Translations under genes and position numbers: made by a program | Notes under the pieces: model-generated | Seen by the model: the letters and a program-made list of their open reading frames with translations, nothing else | Database searches by the model: none | Told to the model about the DNA's origin: nothing | Source of the DNA: an uncultured Lachnospiraceae bacterium | GTDB taxonomy: Bacteria; Bacillota; Clostridia; Lachnospirales; Lachnospiraceae | Length of the DNA stretch: 64,000 nt | Direction: 5' to 3' | NCBI GenBank assembly: GCA_902789735.1 | Contig: CADAOZ010000004.1 | Coordinates: 1-64,000, forward strand | Shown: one piece after another, positions 1 through 8,348 of the stretch | Layout of the letters: the number at the start of each line of letters is the position of its first letter | Position numbering within the stretch: position 1 is the stretch's first letter

Positions 1-279
1 AAGCCTCTCCTTTTTCAGGAGCAACATTTCACGCTGTCTCGCCAGAACACTGTTACGGTCAAGATCAGGATTCTCCATAATCAGTTTTATATCCGAAAGT
101 GGAAGGTCCAGCTCCCGGAACACAAGAATCTGTCCGAGTCTTTCTATTGCCTTATCATCATAAAGCCTGTATCCAGCCTCACTTACTTCTGTGGGTTTAA
201 AAAGACCGATTTCATCATAGTAGTGAAGCGTGCGCACCGAGATACCTGTAAGCTCCGATACTTCCTTTACTGTTTTCAT
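1..279 (-). CDS. MerR-family transcriptional regulator (3' end outside window)
   Basis: The 93 visible residues begin MKTVKEVSELTGISVRTLHY and match the MerR winged-helix DNA-binding domain: helix-turn-helix, the HYYD(E)IGL wing and the GYRLYDD segment. The rest of the protein (dimerisation helix and any effector domain) lies beyond base 1, so the ligand cannot be named. The ATG at 279 is preceded by an AGAGGA ribosome binding site. Upstream is a promoter with a 19-bp spacer, the unusual spacing that MerR proteins remodel, which suggests autoregulation. Codon use looks more AT-rich than in the genes to the right, and IS-like repeats lie just upstream, so this edge may be recently acquired (inference). 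The helix-turn-helix resembles the TipAL/multidrug group, but that cannot be settled from the fragment. Confidence 0.85.
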   Translation of the reverse strand, partial: MKTVKEVSELTGISVRTLHYYDEIGLFKPTEVSEAGYRLYDDKAIERLGQILVFRELDLPLSDIKLIMENPDLDRNSVLARQREMLLLKKERL

Positions 280-310
280 TATGATCGTCCTCTTTTCTCT
301 TGATGAAGCT

Positions 311-341
311 ATCGTAGCTTATGACGGAACGTGAGGGTCAA
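311..341 (-). promoter_or_regulatory. MerR-type promoter, 19-bp spacer
   Basis: On the minus strand TTGACC (336-341) and TACGAT (311-316) are separated by 19 bp. The spacer begins with a CTCACGTT core, as seen in operators of TipAL/BmrR-like MerR activators. It drives the MerR gene at 279. Confidence 0.65.
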
Positions 342-385
342 GAGTATTTTTTTGTTTTTTTCTCTGAAGAATCATGGAAAACCTT

Positions 386-470
386 AAAAAGCAAAATCGT
401 GTCCACGACCTACCAAAAAGCAAAATCGTGTCCACAACCTACCGAAAAGCAAAATAGTAGCCACAACCCC
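386..470. repeat. Three 29-bp tandem repeats, IS21-type end remnant suspected
   Basis: Units at 386-414 and 415-443 are identical except for one base (29 bp each; core AAAAGCAAAATCGTGTCCAC). A third, diverged copy occupies 444-470. There are no spacers between the units. Multiple short direct repeats with a GTGTCCAC core and GCAAAA runs are typical of IS21-family ends, but no transposase is present here. The assignment is inference. Confidence 0.5.
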
Positions 471-507
471 CGAACATAGCGGTACCCCGATAAGTTCCCG
501 CGAACAG

Positions 508-565
508 AAAAAGGGCATTCCCGCAGCCCGGATCGTGATGACTCCGGAACGCGGAAATCCCTTTA
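508..565 (-). terminator. Intrinsic terminator after rlmD
   Basis: Imperfect long hairpin: AAAGGGcATTCCCGC (left) pairs with GCGGAAATCCCTTT (right), with an inner CCCGGA/TCCGG stem. In the minus direction it ends in a run of five T. It lies just past the rlmD stop. Confidence 0.6.
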
Positions 566-588
566 TTTCAGGCTTTCCCAGCCTTCCA

Positions 589-1902
589 TTATGTATTTCT
601 TGTCAGCAAAACTACGGTCTCGACGTCCATAACATAAGGAAACATATCCACCGGCACAGCCTTCCTGCAAACATATCCCTGTTCCTCTAGCAGCTCCAGA
701 TCTCTTCCCAGAGTCCTGGGATTGCAGGAGATATAAACGATCTTTGAAGGAGCCAGTCTGCCTGCGGACTGGATAAACTCCTCCGTAGAGCCGGATCTGG
801 GCGGATCCATGAAAAGCACGTCCAGCTTCTCCCCCTGTTCCGCCATGGAGGTCATAAATTTCCCGGCGTCACCCTGATACACGCTTACGTTGGAGGCATC
901 GTTGGCCTTGGCATTCCGGACAGCGTCTTTAACAGCGTCTGGATTGAGTTCTACGCTGATGACTTCTTTACAGTGGTCAGAAGCAATGATGCCGATGGTA
1001 CCTATGCCGCAGTAGGCATCCAGGATCCTCTCTTTACCGGACAGGCCGGCGTAATCAATCGCTATATTGTAGAGCTTCTCTGTCTGGATCGAATTGACCT
1101 GATAGAAGGACTGGGAGGAGATCCGAAAAGTCTTTCCGCAGAGCTGGTCTTCAATATATCCCTTGCCATACAGGACCTGTTCCCGCTTGCCCAGTACCAT
1201 GGTGGTATGCTTGTCATTGATATTCATCACGATGGTGGTGATTTCCGGATGGAGCTTTCGCAGGGCTTTTATAAAGTTGTTTCTGGATGGAAATACCGGA
1301 CTTGCCACGACTAATGTTACCATGATCTGCCTGGTAACGTGGGCGGTCCTGACCTGGACAAATTTCAGGAGGCCGGTCCCTCTGTCTTCGTCATATACAC
1401 GGATCTTGAAGGAAGGCAGCAGGGAATAGACGGATTGAATGATCCGGTCTGCCCGCAGATCCTCCAGCAGGCATTCTTTCACGGGAATCACTTCGTGAGT
1501 CCCTTCCCTGTAAATGCCGCATACAGGCTTGCCTTTTCTGTCCGGCGCGAATACAGAAGTCACTTTATTCCTGTAATGATCCGGGTTCTTCATCCGGATG
1601 ATATGATCCGGGTAGACGTAATCACCAATACACTGATCCACCAGATCCTGCTTGTTCTTCAGCTGCGCGTCATAGGCGATGTCGATCATGGTGCAGCCGC
1701 CGCATTTTTTGGAGACCGGGCATCTGGATTTTTTCTTTTTGGGTGCGGCAGGCGTCTGCCCATCTTTTCGTGTCTGTTTACTATTAAAGTCCGGTTCCGC
1801 TTTTTTCTTTGTATCCGTACGCTTGTCTTTCCCCTTGAAAGAAACTGTACCGGCTTTTTTTCCGTATCTGTTTTGTTTCTGATTTTCTGTCATGCTGTTC
1901 AT
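589..1902 (-). CDS. rlmD: 23S rRNA (uracil-5-)-methyltransferase, RlmD family
   Basis: SAM-dependent methyltransferase of the TrmA/RumA family that makes 5-methyluridine in 23S rRNA. A lysine-rich N-terminal extension (residues 1-60) precedes the [4Fe-4S] ligands Cys61, Cys67, Cys70 (CPVSKKCGGC) and probably Cys144. The TRAM domain that often precedes the iron-sulfur site is not obvious. The C-terminal half has the Rossmann SAM motif DAYCGIGTIGI, the DPPRSG motif and the catalytic SCNPRTL with nucleophile Cys393. At 437 residues it has normal length. Two in-frame ATGs (codons 1 and 4) are possible starts. Only 24 bp separate it from the upstream membrane-protein gene, so the two are probably cotranscribed. 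In Gram-positives a single enzyme (RlmCD) may modify two sites, so the exact uridine is uncertain. Confidence 0.9.
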   Translation of the reverse strand: MNSMTENQKQNRYGKKAGTVSFKGKDKRTDTKKKAEPDFNSKQTRKDGQTPAAPKKKKSRCPVSKKCGGCTMIDIAYDAQLKNKQDLVDQCIGDYVYPDHIIRMKNPDHYRNKVTSVFAPDRKGKPVCGIYREGTHEVIPVKECLLEDLRADRIIQSVYSLLPSFKIRVYDEDRGTGLLKFVQVRTAHVTRQIMVTLVVASPVFPSRNNFIKALRKLHPEITTIVMNINDKHTTMVLGKREQVLYGKGYIEDQLCGKTFRISSQSFYQVNSIQTEKLYNIAIDYAGLSGKERILDAYCGIGTIGIIASDHCKEVISVELNPDAVKDAVRNAKANDASNVSVYQGDAGKFMTSMAEQGEKLDVLFMDPPRSGSTEEFIQSAGRLAPSKIVYISCNPRTLGRDLELLEEQGYVCRKAVPVDMFPYVMDVETVVLLTRNT

Positions 1903-1926
1903 CCTGTTATCCCGGCTGTTCTTGAT

Positions 1927-2571
1927 TCACTCGTTGTCATCATCTGCAAGCAGTTCTTCTGTCTCCGCTTCCGAAGGGTCCAGGCTGTTTCTCTCAAAAG
2001 AGCCCTGTCCGTCGTAACCATTCTCCTGCCCGTTATGTCTGTTTCCTGCCGGAATATCCGCAACGGAAGCCTGATCTGTTTCATGGCGCAGATGACGGAC
2101 CTCTTCTCTGTATCTGTTCCGGATCCGGTCTCTTCGTGCCCGCAGAGCTTTCCGGATGTCTTCCTCCGCTTCCTCATCTTCCTCAAAAGTATCTACATAG
2201 ACATATTTACGGATGGCGAAGATCAGTCCTACGGCCAGGACGCCGATCAGCATATCGAGGGCGCTGCCGGTTTCAATGACCATATGCCGGACAATGGCGA
2301 ACAGGAATACCTCCAGTGCTGATCCGGGAGAATGATTATTCAGCATTTCCAGGAATTCGATGCCAATGACAAGGTTGAAGGTAAATTCCAGAAAATGGGA
2401 GAATTTTCCGGATTCGGAGATCAGATCCGGTACTTCCCGCAGGAGCGGAATAAAGCTGACCAGGAGTCCGGCCAGTACAATGATAGAAATTAAGATTTCT
2501 ATCATTGCGGTGATCCTTTTGATATAGCGGTGCACGATCTTCATCTGTTCTTTTAAATTAAAGTTTTTCAT
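1927..2571 (-). CDS. PsiE-like four-helix membrane protein
   Basis: The 214-residue protein has an amphipathic N-terminus, then hydrophobic segments at about 21-45, 62-80, 88-105 and 108-125, followed by a charged cytoplasmic tail rich in Glu and Arg. The layout and the VRHMVIETGSALD-type helix resemble the phosphate-starvation-inducible PsiE family, a membrane family with no firm biochemical role. Its ATG overlaps the stop of the upstream GTPase gene (ATGA, 4 bp), a sign of translational coupling. The acidic tail (from about 130) has no recognisable domain. The family call is moderate; function is unknown. Confidence 0.6.
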   Translation of the reverse strand: MKNFNLKEQMKIVHRYIKRITAMIEILISIIVLAGLLVSFIPLLREVPDLISESGKFSHFLEFTFNLVIGIEFLEMLNNHSPGSALEVFLFAIVRHMVIETGSALDMLIGVLAVGLIFAIRKYVYVDTFEEDEEAEEDIRKALRARRDRIRNRYREEVRHLRHETDQASVADIPAGNRHNGQENGYDGQGSFERNSLDPSEAETEELLADDDNE

Positions 2572-5363
2572 GACTGCTCCTGCTCCCTGTCTTCACTTTC
2601 TTCTTTTAATGATTGTAATTCTTCCTCTGTCAGGCTGTCCAGCAGGTAGCTTTTGCCTTCTGATGTTTTTTCCACGTAATCAGTCCGGATCTGCTGTTCA
2701 GTCCGCCTGACCTCTTCCTGTAGCATGGAGGCTGACATGCGGAAAGCGCCCGCGCCGAAAATAATGACCTGTTCCACGGCGTCAGATGTGGCGACCGTAA
2801 CCTTGTAGTTCTTCACCAGCTCATGGGTGGTCTTTTCTATATACAGATCCGCTGTTTCGGCTTCCTTGGTAAAAACGACATCTATATTGTGGTAGCGGAT
2901 CACAGAACCTTTTCCGCCGCTGACTCTGTAGGCGTCATAGACCAGAATGACCGACTCCCTGCGGAAGCCCGCGAAGTTGGACAGGATATCCATCAGCTTG
3001 TCCCTGGCGGCTTTCAGGTCCTTTTCGGCCAGGGCCTTCAGATCGTCCCAGGCAAAAATGATATTGTATCCGTCGACCAGCAGGTATTCCTTCTCCGGGA
3101 CAGGGCGGGGCTTTCTGTATTTGACGCCGGCAGAGCTGCCGGAAGAAATGGTCCTTGCTGATTTCTCTTCCCTACGGCCGATATTGGATTTGATAGGCCC
3201 ATAGGTTCTTTCAAAAATGGCCTTTAATTCTTCTTCGCCGGCATAGTAGTCCCGCTGCCTGGCGCTGAAATCCCGCTCATCTTTTACCATGACTCTGCGG
3301 CCGGTCATCTCTGAATAACCGGTCATGATGGTCTCTTCCTCTTCTTTTCCGGTGTCTTCCTCCTGCCAGCCGGTATCTACCTGCATATAATCCCTGACTT
3401 CATACCAGGGGATTACGGTACCGGCGCCATGGGAACAGAATACGGAGGAAGAAGGATTGCGCAGATCCATCTCCGGATCATAGCCGGTCTTTTCGATAAC
3501 TTCCTCTTCATTATGGCAGGGGCCGTATCCTTTCAGCGATACAGAAAGGGTACCTTCTCCCCTGGTATAGGCGTTCAGGTCTCTGGCATAATCTCCCATG
3601 GATGAGACCGGGACACTGCCCTCCAGAACGGCCCTGTCTCCGATGAAATCCGGCTGTCCGAAGGAGGCCCCCATCTGGGTCAGGTCTGTCAGGGCATGTC
3701 CCAGACTGTCTCCGGGAATCTCCAGACGGAAATCATAATAGGGCTCCAGCAGGCTGCACCGGGCCATCATCAGGCCCTGCCGCACCGCCCGGTAGGTAGC
3801 CTGGCGGAAATCTCCGCCCTCGGTATGCTTTTCATGGGCCCTGCCCCCTATGATAGAGATCTTCATATCCGTGATCTCGGAGCCGGTCAGGACGCCTCTG
3901 TGCCTTCTTTCCTCCAGGTGGGTCATGATCAGGCGCTGCCAGTTCCTGGCCAGTTCATTGACGCTGCAGCGGGACTCGAACACAAGGCCGCTGCCGGGTT
4001 CGCCGGGCTCCAGCAGCAGATGGACCTCCGCGTAGTGGCGCAGGGGTTCAAAGTGTCCTACGCCTTCCACCGGCGCCTGGATGGTCTCTTTATAAACAAT
4101 GCCGGGCGCGCCGAAGCTGATGGGCAGTTTGAATCGTTCCCAGGCTGTTCTCTGCAGCACTTCCCGCTGCATTTCGCCCATGACCTGGGCCGTGATCTCC
4201 TTCTTGTCTTCATCGTATATGACGTGCAGGACCGGATCTTCTTCTTCCAGCAGGCGCAGGTTCCTGTAGGCCTTGAATTTATCCTCCGTGGGAGGCAGGA
4301 TGATCTGGCAGCTGACGACCGGCTGCAGAAGACCATCATGCCCGTTTTCCTCCGCGCCGATGCCCTGGCCCGCGTAGGTAGCGGTCAGACCTGTCACAGC
4401 GCATACCTGACCGGCTTCCGCCTCTCTGGCAGGCGTGAATTTCTCTCCGGAATAAATACGGATCTGGTCCGCTTTCTCACTGATTTCTTCGCCTCTGACA
4501 TTCATGGTCAGCATGGTCTTGACTTTGAGGGACCCTCCCGTGATCTTCATCCAGGTCAGACGGCCGCCGCTTTCATCCCGGGTGATCTTGTAGACTCTGG
4601 CCCCGAAAGCTTCCTTCCGTTCCGGTTCTGTCATAAAACGGTCCATGGTCTCCATCAGGCGGTCCACATGGATATCCTTTAAAGCGGATCCGAAAATGAC
4701 AGGGAAGCAGGACCGACTGCGGATCAGGCCCGCAGTCACATCCGGTCCGATCTCCGTTCCTTCCAGGTAGGCGTCCATCAGTTCCTCACTGCAAAGGGCC
4801 AGTTCCTCCTGGACCTGATCGGAGCTGTAGTCCCGGTCCATATCCACAAAGTGCCCCTTCAGTTCATCTGACAGTTCCGCCATGATTTTTCCCCGGATGT
4901 GTTCCGGCCATCCTTTGGACGGTGTTTCCGCCAGCTCTTCCGGCGTGGTCAGCTGGTCCATCTTGTTGACAAAGAAAAAGGCCGGCACATGATAATGGCC
5001 CAGCAGTCTCCAGAGGGTCCGGACCTGGCCTGTCACGCCGTCCGGGGCGCTGATCACGACCACCGCGTAATCCAGGACCTGCAGGGTCCGCTCCATCTCC
5101 GCGGAAAAATCCACATGCCCCGGCGTATCCAGGATCGTATAGGTCCTTTCTTCCCCATCGACGACAGTATTGAATCTGGCCTGTTTGGAGTAAATGGTGA
5201 TACCGTGCTCCCGCTCCATGGCGTTGGTATCCAGAAAGGTATCTTTATTATCGACCCTTCCCTGCCTGCGGATGGCGCCGCTGCGGTAGAGAAGGACCTC
5301 TGAAAGGGTCGTTTTGCCGGCATCTACATGTGCCAGGATTCCCATGATGATTGACTGTGCCAT
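2568..5363 (-). CDS. TetM-like ribosomal-protection GTPase fused to a YacP/Rae1-type NYN domain
   Basis: Residues 1-650 follow elongation factor G/TetM: G1 motif AHVDAGKT near residue 11, DTPGHVDF, NKMD, then EF-G-like domains II-V. Ordinary TetM-class proteins stop at about 640 residues. Here about 110 linker residues lead into a C-terminal domain at about 760-890 that starts YLLVDGYNIIFAW and contains VYDAY, the acidic TKEAETADLYIEK and VATSDAVEQ. These are hallmarks of NYN/PIN-like YacP nucleases; Rae1 in Bacillus cleaves mRNA in the ribosomal A site. The reading is a ribosome-binding GTPase joined to a ribosome-associated endonuclease. GGAAGG six bases before the second ATG favours that start; another ATG lies at 5369. 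It is translationally coupled to the PsiE-like gene. Tetracycline resistance is not established. Confidence 0.85.
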   Translation of the reverse strand: MAQSIIMGILAHVDAGKTTLSEVLLYRSGAIRRQGRVDNKDTFLDTNAMEREHGITIYSKQARFNTVVDGEERTYTILDTPGHVDFSAEMERTLQVLDYAVVVISAPDGVTGQVRTLWRLLGHYHVPAFFFVNKMDQLTTPEELAETPSKGWPEHIRGKIMAELSDELKGHFVDMDRDYSSDQVQEELALCSEELMDAYLEGTEIGPDVTAGLIRSRSCFPVIFGSALKDIHVDRLMETMDRFMTEPERKEAFGARVYKITRDESGGRLTWMKITGGSLKVKTMLTMNVRGEEISEKADQIRIYSGEKFTPAREAEAGQVCAVTGLTATYAGQGIGAEENGHDGLLQPVVSCQIILPPTEDKFKAYRNLRLLEEEDPVLHVIYDEDKKEITAQVMGEMQREVLQRTAWERFKLPISFGAPGIVYKETIQAPVEGVGHFEPLRHYAEVHLLLEPGEPGSGLVFESRCSVNELARNWQRLIMTHLEERRHRGVLTGSEITDMKISIIGGRAHEKHTEGGDFRQATYRAVRQGLMMARCSLLEPYYDFRLEIPGDSLGHALTDLTQMGASFGQPDFIGDRAVLEGSVPVSSMGDYARDLNAYTRGEGTLSVSLKGYGPCHNEEEVIEKTGYDPEMDLRNPSSSVFCSHGAGTVIPWYEVRDYMQVDTGWQEEDTGKEEEETIMTGYSEMTGRRVMVKDERDFSARQRDYYAGEEELKAIFERTYGPIKSNIGRREEKSARTISSGSSAGVKYRKPRPVPEKEYLLVDGYNIIFAWDDLKALAEKDLKAARDKLMDILSNFAGFRRESVILVYDAYRVSGGKGSVIRYHNIDVVFTKEAETADLYIEKTTHELVKNYKVTVATSDAVEQVIIFGAGAFRMSASMLQEEVRRTEQQIRTDYVEKTSEGKSYLLDSLTEEELQSLKEESEDREQEQS

Positions 5364-5424
5364 ATTCATCCTTCCAATCTATTGATGACCCGCAAAATCA
5401 TAGGCTAAAAAGCTGTGATAAAAA

Positions 5425-5506
5425 GCGGGATTTTCTTTCTACGGACCGCAGGATGCGCTGCTTACAGCCTGAAATCCCGCCGCCATAAGCCTGCCGGAAC
5501 AGGCTT
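5425..5506. other. Two hairpins in the 308-bp gap between the GTPase gene and purC
   Basis: GCGGGATTTT (5425-5434) pairs with GAAATCCCGC (5471-5480) across a 36-nt loop, and AAGCCTG (5487-5493) pairs with CAGGCTT (5500-5506). Neither is followed by a convincing T run. They lie between divergent genes, so they are 5' leader or operator structures, not terminators. I recognise no known riboswitch. The rest of the gap holds the purC promoter. Confidence 0.4.
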
Positions 5507-5565
5507 CCATCAAATAATACCATATGTTCCCTTATCTTCTCATTTGTATTTTGTTACTTTGACAC

Positions 5566-5593
5566 TTGTTTTCAAAAGAAAAACCTTTATACT
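5566..5593 (+). promoter_or_regulatory. Candidate purC promoter
   Basis: TTGTTT (5566-5571), 16-bp spacer, TATACT (5588-5593). A better -35 match, TTGACA at 5559, is 23 bp away and too far. The transcript would carry a leader of about 70 nt containing a CCTG/CAGG hairpin. Confidence 0.45.
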
Positions 5594-5671
5594 GTAAATG
5601 TTCGAAATGGATCGGTCCGGCCTGGAGCTCAGGCAGTCCGGTCGTATCTCAGGTAACAGAAAGGAAGTCCC

Positions 5672-6544
5672 ATGAAAGAATACAGTCCCGTAAAAGAAGG
5701 TAAAGTACGTGAGATCTATGATACAGGCAAAGACCTGGTCATGGTCGCCACCGACCGCATCTCCGCTTTTGATGTCATCCTGAAGAATAAGATCGTCAAC
5801 AAGGGAAAGGTCCTGACCCAGATGTCCAGATTCTGGTTCGACCTGACCAGCGATATCCTTCCCAACCATATGATCAGTGTGGATGTCAACGATATGCCCG
5901 AGTTCTTCCGTCAGGAACGCTTTGACGGCAGCAGCATGCTCTGCAGAAAACTGCGGATGATCCCCGTTGAGTGCATCGTCAGGGGATATATCACCGGCAG
6001 CGGCTGGGCCAGCTATCAGAAGAACGGCACTGTATGCGGGATCGAGCTGCCTGCGGGCCTGAAAGAATGCGATAAGCTGCCTGAACCCATCTATACGCCC
6101 AGCACCAAGGCGGAAATCGGCGATCATGATGAGAACATCAGCTTTGAGAAATCTGTGGAGGTCCTGGAAAAGGCATTTCCCGGCCACGGGCAGGAGTACG
6201 CGGAGCAGATCCGGGATTATACCCTTGCCCTGTATAAGAAATGTGCGGATTACGCCCTCAGCAGAGGCATCATCATTGCCGACACCAAGTTCGAGTTCGG
6301 TCTGGATGAAAATGGCCGCGTAGTCCTGGGCGATGAGATGCTGACACCCGACAGCAGCCGTTTCTGGCCCCTGGAAGGCTATGAACCCGGCCACGGCCAG
6401 CCCTCCTTTGACAAGCAGTTCGTCCGCGACTGGCTCAAGGCCCATCCCGACAGCGATTATGATCTGCCTCAGGATGTTATTGACAAGACCATTGCCAAGT
6501 ACGAAGAAGCCTATGAACTGCTGACCGGATCCCCGCTGGCATAA
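5672..6544 (+). CDS. purC: Phosphoribosylaminoimidazole-succinocarboxamide synthase
   Basis: SAICAR synthetase joins aspartate to CAIR using ATP in purine synthesis, in the cytoplasm. The sequence has the VREIYD start region, ATDRISAFDVI, ECIVRGYITGSGW, DTKFEFG and GDEMLTPDSSRFWP signatures. At 290 residues it belongs to the longer PurC form (about 290-305), not the 235-residue E. coli/Bacillus form. The ATG has AAGGAAG four bases upstream. It stands alone, with its own promoter and a strong downstream terminator, and no other purine gene is in the window. Confidence 0.95.
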   Translation: MKEYSPVKEGKVREIYDTGKDLVMVATDRISAFDVILKNKIVNKGKVLTQMSRFWFDLTSDILPNHMISVDVNDMPEFFRQERFDGSSMLCRKLRMIPVECIVRGYITGSGWASYQKNGTVCGIELPAGLKECDKLPEPIYTPSTKAEIGDHDENISFEKSVEVLEKAFPGHGQEYAEQIRDYTLALYKKCADYALSRGIIIADTKFEFGLDENGRVVLGDEMLTPDSSRFWPLEGYEPGHGQPSFDKQFVRDWLKAHPDSDYDLPQDVIDKTIAKYEEAYELLTGSPLA

Positions 6545-6650
6545 AAAGTCTGTAAATGGGTGAATGATCCTGTTTCATATGAATTCAGAATTGTCTTCGT
6601 TCTGATGATTACAGGTAAGCAGAATCCGGCGCCGTCAAGCGCGCATGAAA

Positions 6651-6709
6651 AAGAAAGCCATATGGCTGATGTCACTGCCCAGGCATGACACCGGCTATAT
6701 GGCTTTCTT
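6651..6709. terminator. Bidirectional terminator between purC and the DUF956 gene
   Basis: AAGAAAGCCATAT (6651-6663) pairs perfectly with ATATGGCTTTCTT (6697-6709). An inner GATGTCA/TGACACC stem extends the structure. It sits between convergent genes. Confidence 0.75.
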
Positions 6710-6766
6710 ATTATCCTTTTCTACCTGTTATCTTCCCTTACGATATACCGCTGCCGGATTCCGGCT

Positions 6767-7189
6767 TCAGTGCAGCATACCGTCATCCTTACGGAAGAGG
6801 CCCCGCAGTTTCTGTCCCATGACTTCCGTCAGCGTCTTGGATCTGACGATCCTCTCCGCGGGGAAATGTTCCCGGCATGCCCTGAGGAACGCGTGGGGTT
6901 TTCTGCAGGAAAAAACATAAGTCCCATTATTTTTGGTACGGAAAGCGATTCTGGGAATGAAGCGGCCTCCGAAATAGATGGAGCCAATGATCAGATCCAG
7001 CTCCTCCCAGGGAATCTGTATAAAATCCTTGAGGGTCCTTTCGTTATAATACTCAAATCCTTTTTCACCAACGATCAGGGCACCGTAGGAAGTAATCTGA
7101 TGGAATCCGTTGCCCATCGTCATGAACTCAGGGGTAGGATTTAAAGGCTCAACAATCTGTTCCCGGGATCTGCGGTCTGTTTTCTTCAT
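6767..7189 (-). CDS. DUF956 (ManO-like) family protein
   Basis: A 140-residue cytoplasmic protein with the DUF956 core: MGNGFHQITSYGALIVGEKG, YYNERT.KDFIQIPWEE and a FSCRKPHAFLRACREHF C-terminal part. In lactobacilli and relatives DUF956 genes sit directly after mannose-class PTS genes, and the ManO name reflects that link; the molecular role is unsettled. Here it follows the man operon but is separated from it by a terminator, and has a possible own -10 (TATACT, 7250-7255, minus). I prefer the ATG at 7189 (MKKTDRR), which has GGAGAG at good spacing, over the ATG five codons upstream at 7204. Confidence 0.85.
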   Translation of the reverse strand: MKKTDRRSREQIVEPLNPTPEFMTMGNGFHQITSYGALIVGEKGFEYYNERTLKDFIQIPWEELDLIIGSIYFGGRFIPRIAFRTKNNGTYVFSCRKPHAFLRACREHFPAERIVRSKTLTEVMGQKLRGLFRKDDGMLH

Positions 7190-7330
7190 CTGCTCTCTCT
7201 CCATTTCCCTGCCGGAACAGACTGCCCGGCAGGCTTATTTTTTACTGTTAGTATAGTAACACGATTGGGACGGAAAAACACGGTGATTCAGAGAAAACTG
7301 TTCCCGCTTTCCGGCCCGGGCGTAAGAAAA

Positions 7331-7360
7331 AACATCCCCGCAGCTGACTGCGGGGATGTT
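7331..7360 (-). terminator. Terminator of the man PTS operon
   Basis: Perfect 13-bp stem, AACATCCCCGCAG / CTGCGGGGATGTT, with a CTGA loop. In the minus direction it is followed by a run of T. Confidence 0.9.
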
Positions 7361-7400
7361 CCGTTCATTTGATCTGTTAAAAGACCATTTCCGTCCTCTA

Positions 7401-8333
7401 TTACAGCAGTCCGATGAAAGGAAGGTGTAATACGATACCGATCACGAACAGCGCAAGGATGATCATGATAGGAGAAATGTTCTTCTTCAGTAAGCGCATG
7501 CAGAGCAGTGTCAGCAGCAGAGGCATAAGGCCGGGAATCAGGGAATTCAGGTTGTCCTGCAGGGTTGTAACTGCAGTGACAGTCTGCTCCAGAGAAACGC
7601 CGCCTGCATACTGGCTCAGAGCCTGATGGATACCTTCGCTGCCGGCGGGAAGGTTGGCCCAGTCGATGAAATGACCGGGTTCCAGCTCAGCGGTAACAGA
7701 GGAAACGACTTTTACAAAGTTGATGGATACCCATCTCTCAACCAGAGCACCCAGAACGAACATACCCAGTATGGAAGCGCCCTTGGTGATCTTACCAAGC
7801 AGACCGCCGGAGAGGTTCTTGGTGATCGCTGTACCTACGTTGTAGCCGAACTCCTGTGTATACCACAGGAAAGCCATACGAAGGATATTCCAGAATACGA
7901 AGAAGATGATCGGTCCGAGGATACTTCCTGTCAGAGCGAAGGAAGCACCCAGAGCAGCCAGGATAGGACGTGCTGTGAACCAGAATACAGGATCGCCGAC
8001 ACCGGCCAGAGGTCCCATCATACCGACCTTAACACCCTGGATGGCGGCGTCTTCTACAGGAGCGCCGTTCGCACGGTCTTCTTCCAGAGCCAGTGTAACG
8101 CCAAGGATAGGAGCGGCTACATAAGGCTGGGTGTTGAAGAACTCAAGGTGTCTCTTCAGAGCAGCAGACTGCTCTTCTTTTGTGGTGTAAAGTCTTTTGA
8201 TCGCGGGGATCATGGCATAGCACCATCCACCGTTCTGCATACGTTCATAGTTCCAGGAACCCTGGAGGAAAGTAGAACGAAGACATACGGACCAGCGATC
8301 CGCTTTTGATAACTGAACTTTTTTATCTGCCAT
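7401..8333 (-). CDS. manZ: PTS mannose-family EIID component
   Basis: The 310-residue EIID forms the mannose-class membrane channel with EIIC. It starts MADKKVQLSKADRW and has the family segment FLQGSWNYERMQNGGWCYAMIPA, then the conserved GxMGPLAGVGDPVFW motif. Hydrophobic helices occupy the C-terminal third, ending in FVIGIVLHLPFIGLL. Length and motifs are normal. It is the last gene of manX-manY-manZ, 15 bp after manY, with a GGGGGAG ribosome binding site. The substrate (mannose, glucose or another hexose) cannot be set from sequence. Confidence 0.93.
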   Translation of the reverse strand: MADKKVQLSKADRWSVCLRSTFLQGSWNYERMQNGGWCYAMIPAIKRLYTTKEEQSAALKRHLEFFNTQPYVAAPILGVTLALEEDRANGAPVEDAAIQGVKVGMMGPLAGVGDPVFWFTARPILAALGASFALTGSILGPIIFFVFWNILRMAFLWYTQEFGYNVGTAITKNLSGGLLGKITKGASILGMFVLGALVERWVSINFVKVVSSVTAELEPGHFIDWANLPAGSEGIHQALSQYAGGVSLEQTVTAVTTLQDNLNSLIPGLMPLLLTLLCMRLLKKNISPIMIILALFVIGIVLHLPFIGLL

Positions 8334-8348
8334 TTTTACTCCCCCTTC

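Noticed and set aside
386-470. CRISPR array
   Set aside because: The repeats abut with no spacers, there are only three units, and no cas gene is present.
2568-5363. Acquired tetracycline-resistance gene
   Set aside because: It carries a fused NYN domain, has native-looking codon use and is coupled to a chromosomal-type operon; no mobile element flanks it. Similarity to TetM alone does not show resistance.
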